From positions 9,355,785-9,419,784 of the forward strand of contig CM056874.1 in NCBI GenBank assembly GCA_029876055.1: a stretch of DNA of 64,000 nucleotides. Direction: 5' to 3'. The translations under genes and the position numbers were made by a program. Positions 1 through 10,819 of this stretch are shown here, one piece after another. Position 1 is the first letter of the stretch; every line of letters starts with the position of its first letter. The stretch comes from Madurella fahalii (lineage: Eukaryota; Ascomycota; Sordariomycetes; Sordariales). The notes under the pieces were generated by a model that was not told the DNA's origin, ran no database searches, and worked only from the letters and a program-made list of their open reading frames with translations.

Positions 1-89
1 AGACTCGCTATAGGGTGCTTGAGACGTCTCTTTAGGAGCTTGCTTACTGCCTATTTGATTGTTAACCTCCTTTTCAAAGTGCTTGTTGA

Positions 90-770
90 GTTGGGGAAAA
101 CAGTCCCCAGAGGGCAGGGTCTCTCTGATCAGAGGGACACAGTTGCTAGGATGGTGCCCAGGGGCTGGAACTTGCCGTGGACCCATTTTTCTTTCACACC
201 ATAAGTAGGGCCGTCCTAGCCATTGCTCCTTAGACAGGAAAATCAATTCAGTACCTTTCTTCACACTTGTTGCTGTCAAAAGGATCAAGAAGCTGGATCC
301 TGGATCTGCAAAACACGAACCCGGATTAGTGTGATCCGGATTAGTGCGTCTCGGATAAGTGTGATCCGATCTCTCGGAGACCCGTTAACCCGGGTCTCCG
401 TGGTCCAGGAAATTGGGAATAAGAAGGAGGCTCACCTCCGTTAGACAAGGAAAAAAAACAAGACATCCTCAATTTACATCTGAATTTCTATCCCAAGTTT
501 AACTCCGAACGTTCAGAGGTGCTGTGCATCCGACAGTTGCAAGCTCAATTGACGAGCTCTCCCTGCGTGCAAAGCGATCTCCCTCTGATCAGAGGGAGCT
601 CTATCTGCACATGTTGTTTTGACCTTGTTTAGGCTGCAGGGACCCGATTTGTGGTGGTGTCGCCTGGCCTGTCTTGTCTATCTTATCTGTCGGGCATTTG
701 GCCGTCTTTGCCCTCCCCCTTGTTTTTGGTGGGTATGTGGGTGTAGATGTGTGTTTCTACACCATTTCAT
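90..770 (+). repeat. Dispersed repeat copy 1 (MITE-like, unclassified), interrupted by a solo LTR
   Basis: This copy matches three others: 11,946-12,374 and 15,082-15,496 (both reverse complement) and 46,493-46,890 (same strand, heavily decayed). Its left edge is GTTGGGGAAAACAG and its right edge is near CACCATTTCA. Uninterrupted copies are about 415-430 bp; this one is about 680 bp because another element is inserted at 274-535. It has no coding capacity that I recognise. It carries two palindromes of the CCCTCTGATCAGAGGG type, at 120-136 and 579-598. Terminal inverted repeats are weak, so MITE, SINE or a very short LTR are all possible. Confidence 0.7.
274..535 (+). mobile_element. Solo LTR nested in dispersed repeat copy 1
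   Basis: The 262-bp segment begins TGTC and ends GACA, the TG...CA ends of an LTR. It is flanked by the direct repeat GTTGC at 269-273 and 536-540. Comparing with copies 2 and 3 of the host repeat shows that they lack exactly this segment, which defines the insertion. Inside is a stem of 10-bp arms (375-400) and short direct repeats of a GATCCGGATTAGTG type. No internal retrotransposon sequence is attached, so it looks like the product of LTR-LTR recombination. The parent family is not identifiable here. Confidence 0.75.
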
Positions 771-829
771 TGTAGAGGCTTTTCTACTTCGGATTAGCGA
801 GCTTCTTATAGGTTCTCTAACGTTCTTCG

Positions 830-1613
830 TCGGTAAGAGCCATTTCTAAGTACTTGGTAGAGCCTGTAATAGTAAGGTATAGGAGGTTATAATTTTTGGC
901 TCTCTAGAAGTACTTCCCTTTTAGGTATAGACAGCTCTTTAGCTTATTACTACTGTTCCTTAAGCCGTTCCCGAAGTGTTTCCTAACTGCTTCGAGCCTT
1001 TAGAGTTGCCTATATTACTCGGCAGCGTTGTTATAAAGTTTAGGTACGCCTTTCCCCTATACTAGTTCACTTCTTGGTAGATAAGTACCTGTAGGGCGAG
1101 TCCGAGATTGGTAATGTCATCTAAGTCGTATCCAAGAGTGTTGTTCTCGATAATCTCCTTGAGCCTACGACGTACCTAGTCAGGTGCAATGCGGTAAAAT
1201 ACGGCGATTAGGAACTTCTTAGCGGTATAGGTGCCTTTAATAACATTGAGGTTCTTGGCTGTAGCATGCTGGTATATATTGATCTAAGTGCCAATCTATT
1301 CCTCTAGCTTTACATCGCTCTTCTTAACTTGTTCGAGAACAGTATCGTACTCTGTTTACAGAGCCGTTTCTACGTTCGTAGCGGTTGGTACTGCAATCTT
1401 GTAGAGCGTACGAATAAACTTACGAGCACTGGATTTGCCATTCGTATTTAGGATGAGGTTTGCCGTATTAAAGAGCTGGGAATCTACCGTCTATATAATC
1501 CAGTTGACGATACCCTCGAGTGCAGAACGAGTTTGTATAAGCTTTATGAACTTCCGAGTATAGTCGGCGAGCTCCTGTATATAGAACTTCTCGATCTCTT
1601 GGTCCGTAGACAT
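830..1613 (-). pseudogene. Ty1/copia-type gag relic, RIP-decayed
   Basis: Read on the minus strand from a possible ATG at 1,613, the sequence keeps the look of a fungal copia Gag: a start MSTDQEIEKFYIQELADYTR, then RKFIRTLYKIAVPTATNVE, then a stretch VIKGTYTAKKFLIAVFYRIA. Several TAG stops sit where Trp is expected, for example after KLEE and after IAPD, as produced by TGG-to-TAG change. The 3' part near 900-830 resembles the start of a zinc-knuckle region (CLYLKGKYF). No RT or integrase follows, so the element is truncated. The family call is by recognition of sequence style only and is moderately sure. Confidence 0.6.
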
Positions 1614-2473
1614 ATCGGGAGGCTTGGGCTTCGTGCCTCTATGCTCTTTAGAGGTTTCCTCCTACAACTCCAACTAGGAAGTGTATCGCTAAGCTCGCAT
1701 TTCCTGAAGGAGCTTTCTAGGCGCTAACAGGGTAGGAGCTTCAGGAAATTTGCTAAGGTCCTCTTCAACGTCGGTAGAGTCTGGGTCGACTAGTTTCTAG
1801 ACATGAAGGCGCTGGGCAACCTGTTTGAGGAGCGTATACTATAGAGGCCAGTCGCCTCCGAGGTGCAGTTAGACGTACGCCGGTACCGTGAGTATCGGAA
1901 TCTTCGAATCTATGACGTACTTTCTTGAGCTCTCGAACTTGGCAGACGGGTTGCTGGGATTGTGAAGGACAAGGTAGAAAGAATTGAATCCTCTGACTTG
2001 CATAAGCGTCCTGTAACGCGATTTCTGGCTGTGTACGGAACGGCTTGGAGCGCTGGGCTTATAACTGTTACGCGTACAGGAGCTCAGCAGAGGTCGTGGG
2101 AAGTGCGTGGAAAGGTTGAAGTCTCTGAAGATCTATCTACTTCAGTAGGATACTGAAGAACTGGCTTAAATACACAAAGGAAATGGTATGAGCGAGCTTA
2201 CGTGATGAACTGCTGAGCTCGGCGGTGAGAGCCGAGCTCTACAAGTGCGGTTTCCAGTGCGACACGAACTGACTTAGATAGAGAGTCGTATAGAGTAATA
2301 GAAAGTAACAGAAAAATAGCTAATAGCTAATAGGAACTGCCAAGTTGACTGCCGGTCAGTAAGATAGAGGATAAAGTGTAACCTAACTTTTTATAGGGAC
2401 TGTAACTATTCCGTCCTATCCGCAAGCTTTTATTAGAGGAATAGAGTGCTTGTTAGCTTGCTTTTACTAGCTT
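1614..2473. other. Intergenic, remains of transposon leader, no gene seen
   Basis: This lies upstream of the gag relic on the minus strand and downstream of the NACHT gene. The left part could be the untranslated leader or LTR remains of the copia relic. The right part (2,290-2,470) is AT-rich. An inverted pair around 2,215-2,240 (GAGCTCGGCGG / GAGCCGAGCTC) forms a short hairpin. I see no convincing coding region or RNA gene. Confidence 0.4.
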
Positions 2474-5400
2474 TCAACTCCAGGACAACGCTCTAGTAAC
2501 CATCTCCGGCGAAAACTCTCCCTCAATCATAGCAACCTCCCTATCACCAGACTTGAAGCCGACTAATATCGACGAAAATAGACCAGACCGTTTATCGTAT
2601 GTATCGGGAAAGTAGTCCGATCTCGGTTTCCAGAGCAAGACCTCATGCTTCCTAGTCTCGGTTCCGGTCCCGGTCCCAGTCCCTGAGCCCGTCTTCGAAC
2701 CGGAGTTCAACTCTCTCACATTCCCATTCCCGCAACCTTGAACCCGTCCCCCAGCACCCAACAAACTCAAATCCAACTTAATTTTCCCATCTCCACCCCC
2801 TCGCGCTCTCGCTACTAAACCTGTCTCTGAACCCCCTAAAGCTGGCGCAGATATGACCCTCCGCAACCCCATCTCATCATCCTCCTCTTGCCCGTGCCTG
2901 TCCTCAATCTCTTCCCCTTCCGCCGGAAACTGCGTCAAAAACGCCGCGACCTCCATCTCTCCAGACATAGCCGCCCATTCCGCTGGCGTCTTCCCGGCAA
3001 GTGCATCCCTAGTCGTAAGCGGCGCCCCATACCTTAACAATACCCGGATAGTCTGCATATTCCCCTGGCTCGCAGCACTATGCAGCGGAGTAACATTATT
3101 AAAATCCCCTCTCGCTGGGTCCGCACCAGCAGACAGAAGTAGGTCCATGATGTCAAGGTGGTGACGGATGGTGGCCGCGTGCACGGCAGTTCCGCCAAAA
3201 CGGCTGCCAGGGCTATTGAGGGCCTTTGTGAGGGCGAGAGGGTTATCATTGGGGAGAGAGGAGAGGAGGTGCGAGACCAGGCTGGTGAGGCCGAAGGAGG
3301 ATGCGTAGTACAGGGGCGTGGCGTGCCGCGGGTACAAGTTCCACTTGAAGGGGGAGTCGGCGTTGAGGATTTGGATCCAGGACATGAACGTGGGCCGGGA
3401 GAAAGGAGAGAAGAAGGAAACTGAGAGGTTGTGGAGGGTGTCGTTGTTGGTATTTTGGGACGGGACGGGGGAGGATTGCTGTTCATGTTGCTGCGCGGAG
3501 CGGATATGGTATGACCAAGCAGTTGAGGCGTATCGGGCCAGGGGGTGTCTTTTGATCCGGTCGCAGTAGGCGGTATCGCTTTGGCAGGGCCCGTTTCGGA
3601 ACTCGCCGAACTTGAGATAGGTGAGACAGTCACGTGCGAGCTCGTCGTGTGCCTTGGAGGGATCGAGGGCGAATCGTGAGAGCACGGGGTGCTGCCTGAT
3701 CGGGTTTGACAGGAGGTAATCACGGACAGAGAGGTGGGCCAAGCGCACATGGCCGTCTGTCGTGACGCTTATGAGGCTGTGTCCCAGGGCCATGAGATCC
3801 TGTGGGCTGCGCAGCCGGCTTTCATCGTCAATGCTGCTGGAGCCTGGCTCGATGGCGATCGCTTCCCACAGCTCTTCGAGTGTGAGCGGGAGGAAGGAAA
3901 AGGCCAGCCAGACAAGCAGCTTGCGGAAGAGGTCCTCGTCGGTTTCGGGTATTTGCAGTAGAATACGGTTGTATGTCTCGTCGAGGCCCTGGGGCAAGGA
4001 AGCGAGCGTTCGTCTGACTTCTCGGATCGTACGAGCGCGTGCGATGCTATCGAGCTGACACTGCGCCCAACGGAACCTAGAGGTGGCCAACGGCGTTAGC
4101 AATAGTCCTGCGGTGTCCAGAAAGTATGACGTGACGCACATTCCCACGGACTTGGACTGCAGTGTTTGCGAGATGTCATCTCCAATCCCTGAATTTGGCC
4201 ATGCAAGCCTGCGGTCCGATCGTAGTCTTCCATTAATGTAGAGGGAGATGTCACGGTCCATCTCCGTCACTTTGGCTTCAAGGCCAATTTGGACCGTTCT
4301 ACATGGCAGTCGTTCCGATAATTGGACCTCACTTCTGCTTGTCACGAAGACTTTAACCCCTTCGGAACGAGTAAGAAGTGAGTCGAGAGCGTCAAGAAGC
4401 TCTTCTCTATCGTCAAGCTCGTCGATAGCGTCGATGAAAAGGAAAACATCATAGCGGTTGCACAAGTCAATAAGAGCGTTGATGATGATCTGTGTCTTGG
4501 GGCTCGCGGTCTTGGTCTCTTCACCGGGATTTGCGTGCTGGTATTCTTCAGATATCCCGCTGGGGACCTCTTCAATCTGGACACAAAGCTGGGCTAGTAG
4601 GGATCCGAGAATTGCGTTTGCCGTTTGAGGGCGTATTGTCCCGCTGCGTCGGAAATCGCAGTACGCGAAGGCGAAGGCTGTGGTAGGCTCGTATTGTTCG
4701 GCGAGTGTTTTGGCGAAGGTCTCGACGGCGTACGCGCTTTGATGAGAGGCGTCATGTTAGGAAGGTCTAGTCAGCCATGGAGTTCGGGCGAAGGGTAATA
4801 CGTACAATAATATCGACTTTCCCGATCCAGCTTTCAGTGCAACACATGTCAACAAGTGATATCCTGCGCCCTCCTTCGACAACATCAGCAGGGTCGGTTG
4901 CTACTTACGGGGGCCGTTCAACCAGCAGACTCGGTAGCAACCATGTTTCCATTCTAAAAACTCAGTACTCTGCGGCAGCCATTTGCTGGTGCCAGGCTGG
5001 TGCGCTTTGAGTGCAGCGCGGTGCGACTCCCATGGGGTTTCTGGAGAGATCCACTGGAGGAGCTGCCTCTTCCTTTCATCTCGTTCGGAAGTCATCAACT
5101 GATTCGTGGCTGCTTCTAGTTGTGCCAGAGTCCCATCGAGTCGAGCACTGAACGATATCGTGGCTCTCTCGATGTTCTGCAATGAGACGCTATAACGGTA
5201 CAGATCGATTAGACCATTCAGGGGTCATATGTAGAATCTGGATTTCTATAGCAGCCAGTGACACTTACGAGTTCTGAGATGCGATAGCAAGACTCAGCGA
5301 GCTTTTGCACCTCTCCAAGCGACGAATACACTCTTTTGTCTCCTGCTCACCTAGACCCCACGAGATCGAATGTTTCACAGCTCCCCATTTCGACTCGGCA

Positions 5401-5756
5401 ATGGTCTCGACCGGAACGCGCGAAAGCCTAGACTCCAGGGCGGCCAACTCGGACATTACCGCGTTGAGGGGCTCGTGGATAGCCTGGCAAAATCGCCGTG
5501 TGATCTCGTCTCCGTTGTCGGCGGGATAGTTTGTACCAGCCACACCGTTGCCGTCTGGCGCCGACGAGCGACGTCGATCTAGCGCAGACTGGATCGCCTC
5601 AGCAATGTCGCGCAACGCCTGGACTTCTTCCGTGATTTGAATCAGAGACCAAGGCACTTTGCGCAGCCCAGCGCGGATTCGATTGCATAGTTCGAGAACG
5701 GTTCCTGATGCTTGACAGACCCCAAAGACACCGGCAATGATGCTGATGGGGTCCAT
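2474..5756 (-). CDS. NACHT-ankyrin STAND (NLR-like) protein, five exons
   Basis: CDS exons on the minus strand are 5,756-5,269, 5,189-4,909, 4,830-4,806, 4,736-4,140 and 4,076-2,474, totalling 2,994 nt and 997 residues. Introns are 79, 78, 69 and 63 bp, all GT-AG. Residues 1-160 form the N-terminal domain usual in fungal STAND proteins (MDPISIIAGVFG start). The NACHT NTPase follows: Walker A GPPGSGKS at about 255-262, assembled only when introns 2 and 3 are removed, and Walker B FLFIDAIDELDD at about 363-374. A winged-helix-type segment with HLSVRDYLLS follows, then about four ankyrin repeats (715-846) and a Gly/Thr-rich tail. Such proteins are thought to sense non-self ligands through the repeats and trigger a response, often cell death. 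The last intron has a length divisible by three and no stop, so naive translation reads through it. The gene is not RIP-damaged. A HET-domain gene lies just upstream on the same strand. Confidence 0.88.
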
Positions 5757-6245
5757 TAATTCTCAGTATTGCGGAAGTTGGGATGGAATAGTTTATTGAT
5801 GTCGGAAAAATGTGTAGTTATCGGAAGAGATGGGGTGGCGGCAGACTCCCAGTGTCGCCGCTAATTAGTAGTTTTCCTTACTGGTTTTCATGCTTGTCGG
5901 TTTGAAGGGAAGGAGGCTATGTTAGGCAGTGTTGGGCACTTTGGAATTGGGAATTGCATTGCCGGCCGAGGCAGCTGACCGGGAATCCCAAAAAGGAGGG
6001 AGCCTAATGGTCCCACACGCAACCGCACCCTCTCTGTGTAACCATAGTTGCTTTTATGCCTGTTATTGTCATTTTGAGCCGCCTGATGGACGAGTCGTAG
6101 GTATATGAGCAATGATGCACACCGACTGTGAAGTTTAAGTACCTCTACCTTATTTCGATAGACAAAGGAAAAGAGATGAGACACCATCATGCCATCATCA
6201 GATTTGTCCACATTAGTGTGTACATGATTATCCCCTCCCAAATCA
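5757..6245. promoter_or_regulatory. Intergenic between HET gene 3' end and NACHT gene start
   Basis: This 489-bp gap holds the terminator of the upstream HET gene and the promoter and leader of the NACHT gene, both on the minus strand. Base composition is ordinary, without RIP bias. I see no clear TATA box and no RNA gene. Open frames here are short and not coding-like. Confidence 0.4.
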
Positions 6246-9200
6246 TCACCGAAGCTCAAACACCATATTAGGCATCTTCTCGCCCCTATAACCCTTCTCC
6301 ATAGAATTATTCTGCAGCGTGATGGCGTACCCATCCATCATCCCATCAATATAACACTCGCCCAAGAAGTCGTAGTAGTACTCCTTTTGGTACCTAGGAA
6401 CAAAGTTGAATTCGGTTCCACTGCCCCTCCGCCGCAATCTCTTGTATCTCTTCCTAGCCCAACGGATGCAGTACCAGATCCGTCTGAGCAGGAGGACACA
6501 CAGCATCGCCAGAAATACTACCCGCAATGCTCTCCTATATCTCGACAAGTTGCATGCCCTTCCCAGGGACTCTATCTCCATGTACTTCTGGAACCACGGC
6601 GGTACGCGCATCCACAGCCACGACCATACGTATGCCAATACTTTCGTCGGGAGGGCAGTGAAGTAGTCCAGACTTGGAAAACGCAGAGGGGTCCAAGGTA
6701 TGGTTGGGGTTGTCTGACGAAAGAAACTCTGGATCCTCAAGGCCGTCTTATGAAGCGTTGCATGAAGTATTTCCGACAGCTTGTCGTGGCCAAGTTGTAG
6801 CTGGCTAGGGAGACATACGCGGTCGATTGTCGCGTTGCTGAGGGTCTCAATGATCTTGTACTGCGGTGGTATGGCGACATAATCCGAGTGGTGTCTTTGC
6901 GGCGGCGACACCTGGTTTTCGTGCATAATAAATGCCCAGAAGGTTGAAATCAGATTTAGATGTAAGTGGCTCGGAAACCACAGTATCGGTAGATCCTCGA
7001 GGCAGTTGGCAACACATCCACGCGTGACGCGGATTTTAGCCCACAGCAGCCCGAGCCAGGCCCAGACAGTACCGACTCCAAATCTGAACCATATCCACCC
7101 CGCTACCAACCGCCAGATGGTCGTCAGAGACGTGGCAATCCAGTGCAGATACGAAATCCCGGGGACTCCCCAAGCACCGACACTCCAGACAGGGTATACC
7201 AGATTCCGGTACAAAAGCCGAAACATGCTTGAATCGACATAAAAAAGTTCCCAAGCCCACACGACGAGCTCAATCCACCACAGTCTCGATATCCGGCGCG
7301 AGGCGCGATGGAGAACTCGCTGCAGCCAATACTGCCTCTTCCTCCGTCTCTTCAACGTCAGCCTCCACGCCTTCTGCACCTTGATCGCCGCCGGCTCAAG
7401 CAACCGATCACACTCGCGGGCCTCGTGGTCCATCATCTCCTTGGATTTTCTCACCCGCCGCAACACAACGGGCACACTACAGCCGTGCAGAATGCAAATC
7501 ATATCACCCTTCCGAATGGACCTCGCGTTCGTTGCCGACCCTGTCCCATCAACACGCGACCCCACGACTTGTTCCCTTCCTGACACGAGCCCCAGCTTCC
7601 CCAACGCCTTAGTCCGAATCATCCGCCGATTAACAACCACCTCTTGAACACGGCTACAAAACCCGGCGACAAAACTCTCGTACCTTTCCGGGTGACTGGT
7701 AATCGCCGACGTCTCGAGGTTGCGCACGCTCTGGCTCAGCCGCAGCGCCTCGGCGCAGCACAGCGGGTACGATAGCGGACAGCTGCTCCCGTTGGGGCCC
7801 CGATCGCCCACCAGCGTTCGCCACAGGGCATCCGGCGGCGGTTGGGTAATGTCTAGCCACCCCCCAAGGGTGAGCCATTCCTCGGGCACCACCGCGCCCA
7901 GCGCACCGGAGGTTACCTTGTCCTTGATAAGGTCGATTCTGTCCAGTATGAATCCCGTGACGATGATGCTATGCACGGCGGGGGGACTATCCGGTTTTTG
8001 GTGATAGTCGAGGGTGGAGAAACTAGTAAACTTGAGTATCCTGTCGTTAACGTGGCTGCCGCCGGCAGCGTTATAGGGTGGCTTCCCGGGGGGACCGACA
8101 AAGGGGTCGCCGTTGCGCCGGTACAGGCCTAGCGTGCCGTCGTGTGATGTCATCTCGAAGGGCGCTGACGCGATGGTTGTCACCCATTTCGGCATGCCCA
8201 TGGCGGTGCGCTTAGCGTGGTCTTCTTCCTCGTAGGCCCAAGGGCGACAGAAGATATCTAGCGCTGTCGCGCGGTTAGATTGGCTTTGAATGGCGAATTG
8301 GATGAACTGTCGGCAGATTTCGGCGTACGGCTGGTTGTAGTCGACGATGAAGGCGCGCGCCCGGACTTTCGTCATGTCGAAGGCTTTGAGTGCTTGCAGG
8401 AGCTTGTTAGAGAAGGTCGTGTTTTGACCTAGGTGCGCGATCGGGACCGCGTCCTTGGCCAGCGCGAGGTATGCGTACACGGTGTCGTGCGGCTTGGAGG
8501 TCTTGAACGTCTCCAGTCGGCAGACGATCTCTTCTAGGCTCATAAGCAGCTCGTGCTTGTGTGGTGATCGTGTGTTAGGCGCCAGCCGGCGGATCGCCGA
8601 GATGTCGCGGACCAGTCTTGCCGCGCCCAGCGCCGCCACGTTCTTCCAATAGTGTGGGATAGACTTGTCCCTAAGCGTTGCGTTGTCGGCTAGCTTCGTC
8701 TTGCTCTCGCCGTCGACAAAGAGCTCGATAGCCTGGGCAAACTCGACCCAGTCCATCTGGTCCTTGTCACAGAACACCACGGCCTTCTTGGCCAGAGCAA
8801 TCTCCTGGATGATCCACCGCCGCGAGAACCAGTCCCTGCGCATCAACCCGCTCAGCGCTGTCAGCTGTATCACGTCGCACTTCTTGATGGTCTTCTTGTA
8901 ATCCATGTCATTGAGGATCTCCTTGAGCAGCCAAAACGCTGTCTTGGCATCGTGAGTGTCGCTCAGGGGTCCCAGCCAGACGCAGACCTTATCGGCGAGC
9001 CCGTAAATCCGATCCATCATCGGCACCTGATGGCTCTTCTCGTGGACATTGGTTTGGTCGATGCAAATTGCATCTATCCATACCGTCCTGAGGGTATTGG
9101 GTGAGCGGACGGCTTTGAGAGCCTCCTCGAGCTTTTGCGACACTTCAAATGTCCACCGCTCCCTGTTCTCACCCATGATCTCGATCTCGGCCTTCGGCGT

Positions 9201-9566
9201 CGGACTTCCCCACGCCCACGACACCGCGTCATACTTGATGGTTTCCCACACTATTGGTGGCTTGCGAGGGGTGGGAGGCGGCGGCACGTATTCGACGCGT
9301 CGGATCCAGCAGAGGGCGCGCAAAATGTACGGCGTGACGGTGCACCAGACCGAAACCACCCATCGCGCCAACTGTGTCTGGTTGGTTTTGTCGTCGGCTG
9401 CGTCCGAGGGTTCTGGCTTCAGCGGAGCCACACACCCGCGGTCCTCGTGAAAGGCGGCCGGGATCAGCGTGGCCCGCACTCGTTCCCCGGTTGTGCCTGG
9501 ATCAATGTTCAGCAGCCGGATCTTTTCATCGCCCTCGAGTTTTTGGTATTTGTACGGTCTGCTCAT
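6246..9566 (-). CDS. HET-domain protein with C-terminal membrane-type region
   Basis: A single open frame of 1,106 residues from the Met at 9,566. A Met eight codons earlier (9,590) is possible, but MSRPYKYQKLEGDEKIRLL fits the usual HET start better. HET-domain hallmarks are YDAVSWAWG (about 112-120), WIDAICIDQ (163-171), VCVWLG and RDWFSRRWIIQE (244-255). The region RKGDMICILHGCSVPVVLR is the usual C-terminal piece of long HET proteins. After it come an IQ-like basic helix (IKVQKAWRLTLKRRRKRQ), several Trp-rich hydrophobic segments and a strong hydrophobic stretch (VVFLAMLCVLLL) before a basic tail. HET proteins mediate heterokaryon incompatibility cell death. Membrane attachment here is inference. 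Length is above the usual 600-800 because of the C-terminal extension. No RIP stops are present. Confidence 0.9.
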   Translation of the reverse strand: MSRPYKYQKLEGDEKIRLLNIDPGTTGERVRATLIPAAFHEDRGCVAPLKPEPSDAADDKTNQTQLARWVVSVWCTVTPYILRALCWIRRVEYVPPPPTPRKPPIVWETIKYDAVSWAWGSPTPKAEIEIMGENRERWTFEVSQKLEEALKAVRSPNTLRTVWIDAICIDQTNVHEKSHQVPMMDRIYGLADKVCVWLGPLSDTHDAKTAFWLLKEILNDMDYKKTIKKCDVIQLTALSGLMRRDWFSRRWIIQEIALAKKAVVFCDKDQMDWVEFAQAIELFVDGESKTKLADNATLRDKSIPHYWKNVAALGAARLVRDISAIRRLAPNTRSPHKHELLMSLEEIVCRLETFKTSKPHDTVYAYLALAKDAVPIAHLGQNTTFSNKLLQALKAFDMTKVRARAFIVDYNQPYAEICRQFIQFAIQSQSNRATALDIFCRPWAYEEEDHAKRTAMGMPKWVTTIASAPFEMTSHDGTLGLYRRNGDPFVGPPGKPPYNAAGGSHVNDRILKFTSFSTLDYHQKPDSPPAVHSIIVTGFILDRIDLIKDKVTSGALGAVVPEEWLTLGGWLDITQPPPDALWRTLVGDRGPNGSSCPLSYPLCCAEALRLSQSVRNLETSAITSHPERYESFVAGFCSRVQEVVVNRRMIRTKALGKLGLVSGREQVVGSRVDGTGSATNARSIRKGDMICILHGCSVPVVLRRVRKSKEMMDHEARECDRLLEPAAIKVQKAWRLTLKRRRKRQYWLQRVLHRASRRISRLWWIELVVWAWELFYVDSSMFRLLYRNLVYPVWSVGAWGVPGISYLHWIATSLTTIWRLVAGWIWFRFGVGTVWAWLGLLWAKIRVTRGCVANCLEDLPILWFPSHLHLNLISTFWAFIMHENQVSPPQRHHSDYVAIPPQYKIIETLSNATIDRVCLPSQLQLGHDKLSEILHATLHKTALRIQSFFRQTTPTIPWTPLRFPSLDYFTALPTKVLAYVWSWLWMRVPPWFQKYMEIESLGRACNLSRYRRALRVVFLAMLCVLLLRRIWYCIRWARKRYKRLRRRGSGTEFNFVPRYQKEYYYDFLGECYIDGMMDGYAITLQNNSMEKGYRGEKMPNMVFELR

Positions 9567-10516
9567 CGTGGAATGAAGAAGTGTCAGCAAGCAGACAGCT
9601 TGAAGTTGTCAGAGGCTAAAACAAGACTTCCGAATGGTATTGAGCTGCGCAATCTAGAGCAGCCGGCGCGCGTTGGGAGTCGGGGACGGGAGAGGTAAAG
9701 ATCTCGCACCACGGCGCAAGCCGCGATCATAAGACCATTGCTGCCTGAGAGGGAGCAGACACCGAATGCACCAATCTGAGCCTGCGGATGTCTGGTGTGG
9801 CGCCCTGTTGGCACATCACCGACGCCTCTGTACTTCTTCGGGTATGGTGTCATCAATTATGCGGGAAAGACTCGGGGGATTGTGACGCCTCTTTCCCTTC
9901 TCGCTGGGGACCGAACCTCTCAGCGGTAGTTCCCGCCCTCCTGTACACGCGAACCTCACCAATAATGTGTCCTGCATCAGCTCTAGGGTGTCCTACGCGA
10001 GCCTGATTACGTAGCCAGCTCAGCTCAGTTCTCATACTCCCTCACTCTTCCTCTCAGTTTCAGAGCCTCGCCGGTCATAAGCGCTCATTAATTATGGACG
10101 GTTACCAATACTGATGAATGTCGGTCTTTGTATCTCTCAAGGTGTCCAGGGCTGAGGCCGAAAGGAAAGCCCACCTGGTCAGTGCGTTATAATCCCTTTC
10201 CCAATCCCGGAGCGCATGCCGGCGACTCCTATTGCTTTTCTCTGCCAGCGCCCGAGATCTCCGGTCTTTACACAGACAGCTTCGAGAGATTGCGGGGTTT
10301 CGTGCGGGAATATGTAATTCACGACATCTGCATGCAACCCTAATCTCCCTTTCCAACCTGTGTCCAACCATCAGATTTTTCAGGGGTGCCAAGGAGTGCC
10401 AAGAAATCGCTCGAGAACCACGGCCATTACAACAATCGTCAAAACATATTACAGTTACGAACAAACGGACTTCGAATCTAACGTAATCCACATACAGCCG
10501 TACCACCCTAGGCCAC
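9567..10516. promoter_or_regulatory. Divergent intergenic region
   Basis: This 950-bp region has normal composition. It holds the promoter of the HET gene (minus) and probably the promoter and CA-rich leader of the small plus-strand open frame at 10,517. The stretch 10,380-10,515 (many CAA/ACA words) looks like a fungal 5' leader. I see no TATA box that I would trust and no RNA gene. Confidence 0.35.
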
Positions 10517-10819
10517 ATGCCAGCTCAATTTCCACCAATTTACCAAGGCTTCAACTATCTCAGAACTCCCAGAACCTTCTCTCAAACAACTTCTCCAACA
10601 GTCCTCAACTTCCCGAGGACTACTAGAACTACCTTTCGACCCGAAAACCGAACCCGCTACGGCCTAAACGAGATTTCGATACCCGCCCGTCGACCGCGCT
10701 ATATTTTAGGGGCAAAGGCGCTGAAATATAGGGCTTTTAAAGAGGAGGGCTTTCTGGAGGGGGTAAAAGAGGATGTGAGGGTTATTAGATATGCGCAATT
10801 GTTGTCCTCAATTGTCTGA
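10517..10819 (+). CDS. Small hypothetical protein, 100 residues
   Basis: The frame starts MPAQFPPIYQGFNYLRTPR and is rich in Pro, Thr and Arg, with a basic C-terminal half (RRPRYILGAKALKYRAFKEE). It follows a CA-rich leader and has no RIP bias. I recognise no domain. Against it: it is short and has no visible homology. It may be a real small, possibly mitochondrially targeted protein (basic, few acids in the first 60 residues) or chance. The function is unknown. Confidence 0.35.
   Translation: MPAQFPPIYQGFNYLRTPRTFSQTTSPTVLNFPRTTRTTFRPENRTRYGLNEISIPARRPRYILGAKALKYRAFKEEGFLEGVKEDVRVIRYAQLLSSIV

Noticed and set aside
10102..10518. 138-codon minus-strand frame opposite the small-gene leader
   Set aside because: No coding character, overlaps a likely 5' leader, and no recognisable domain.
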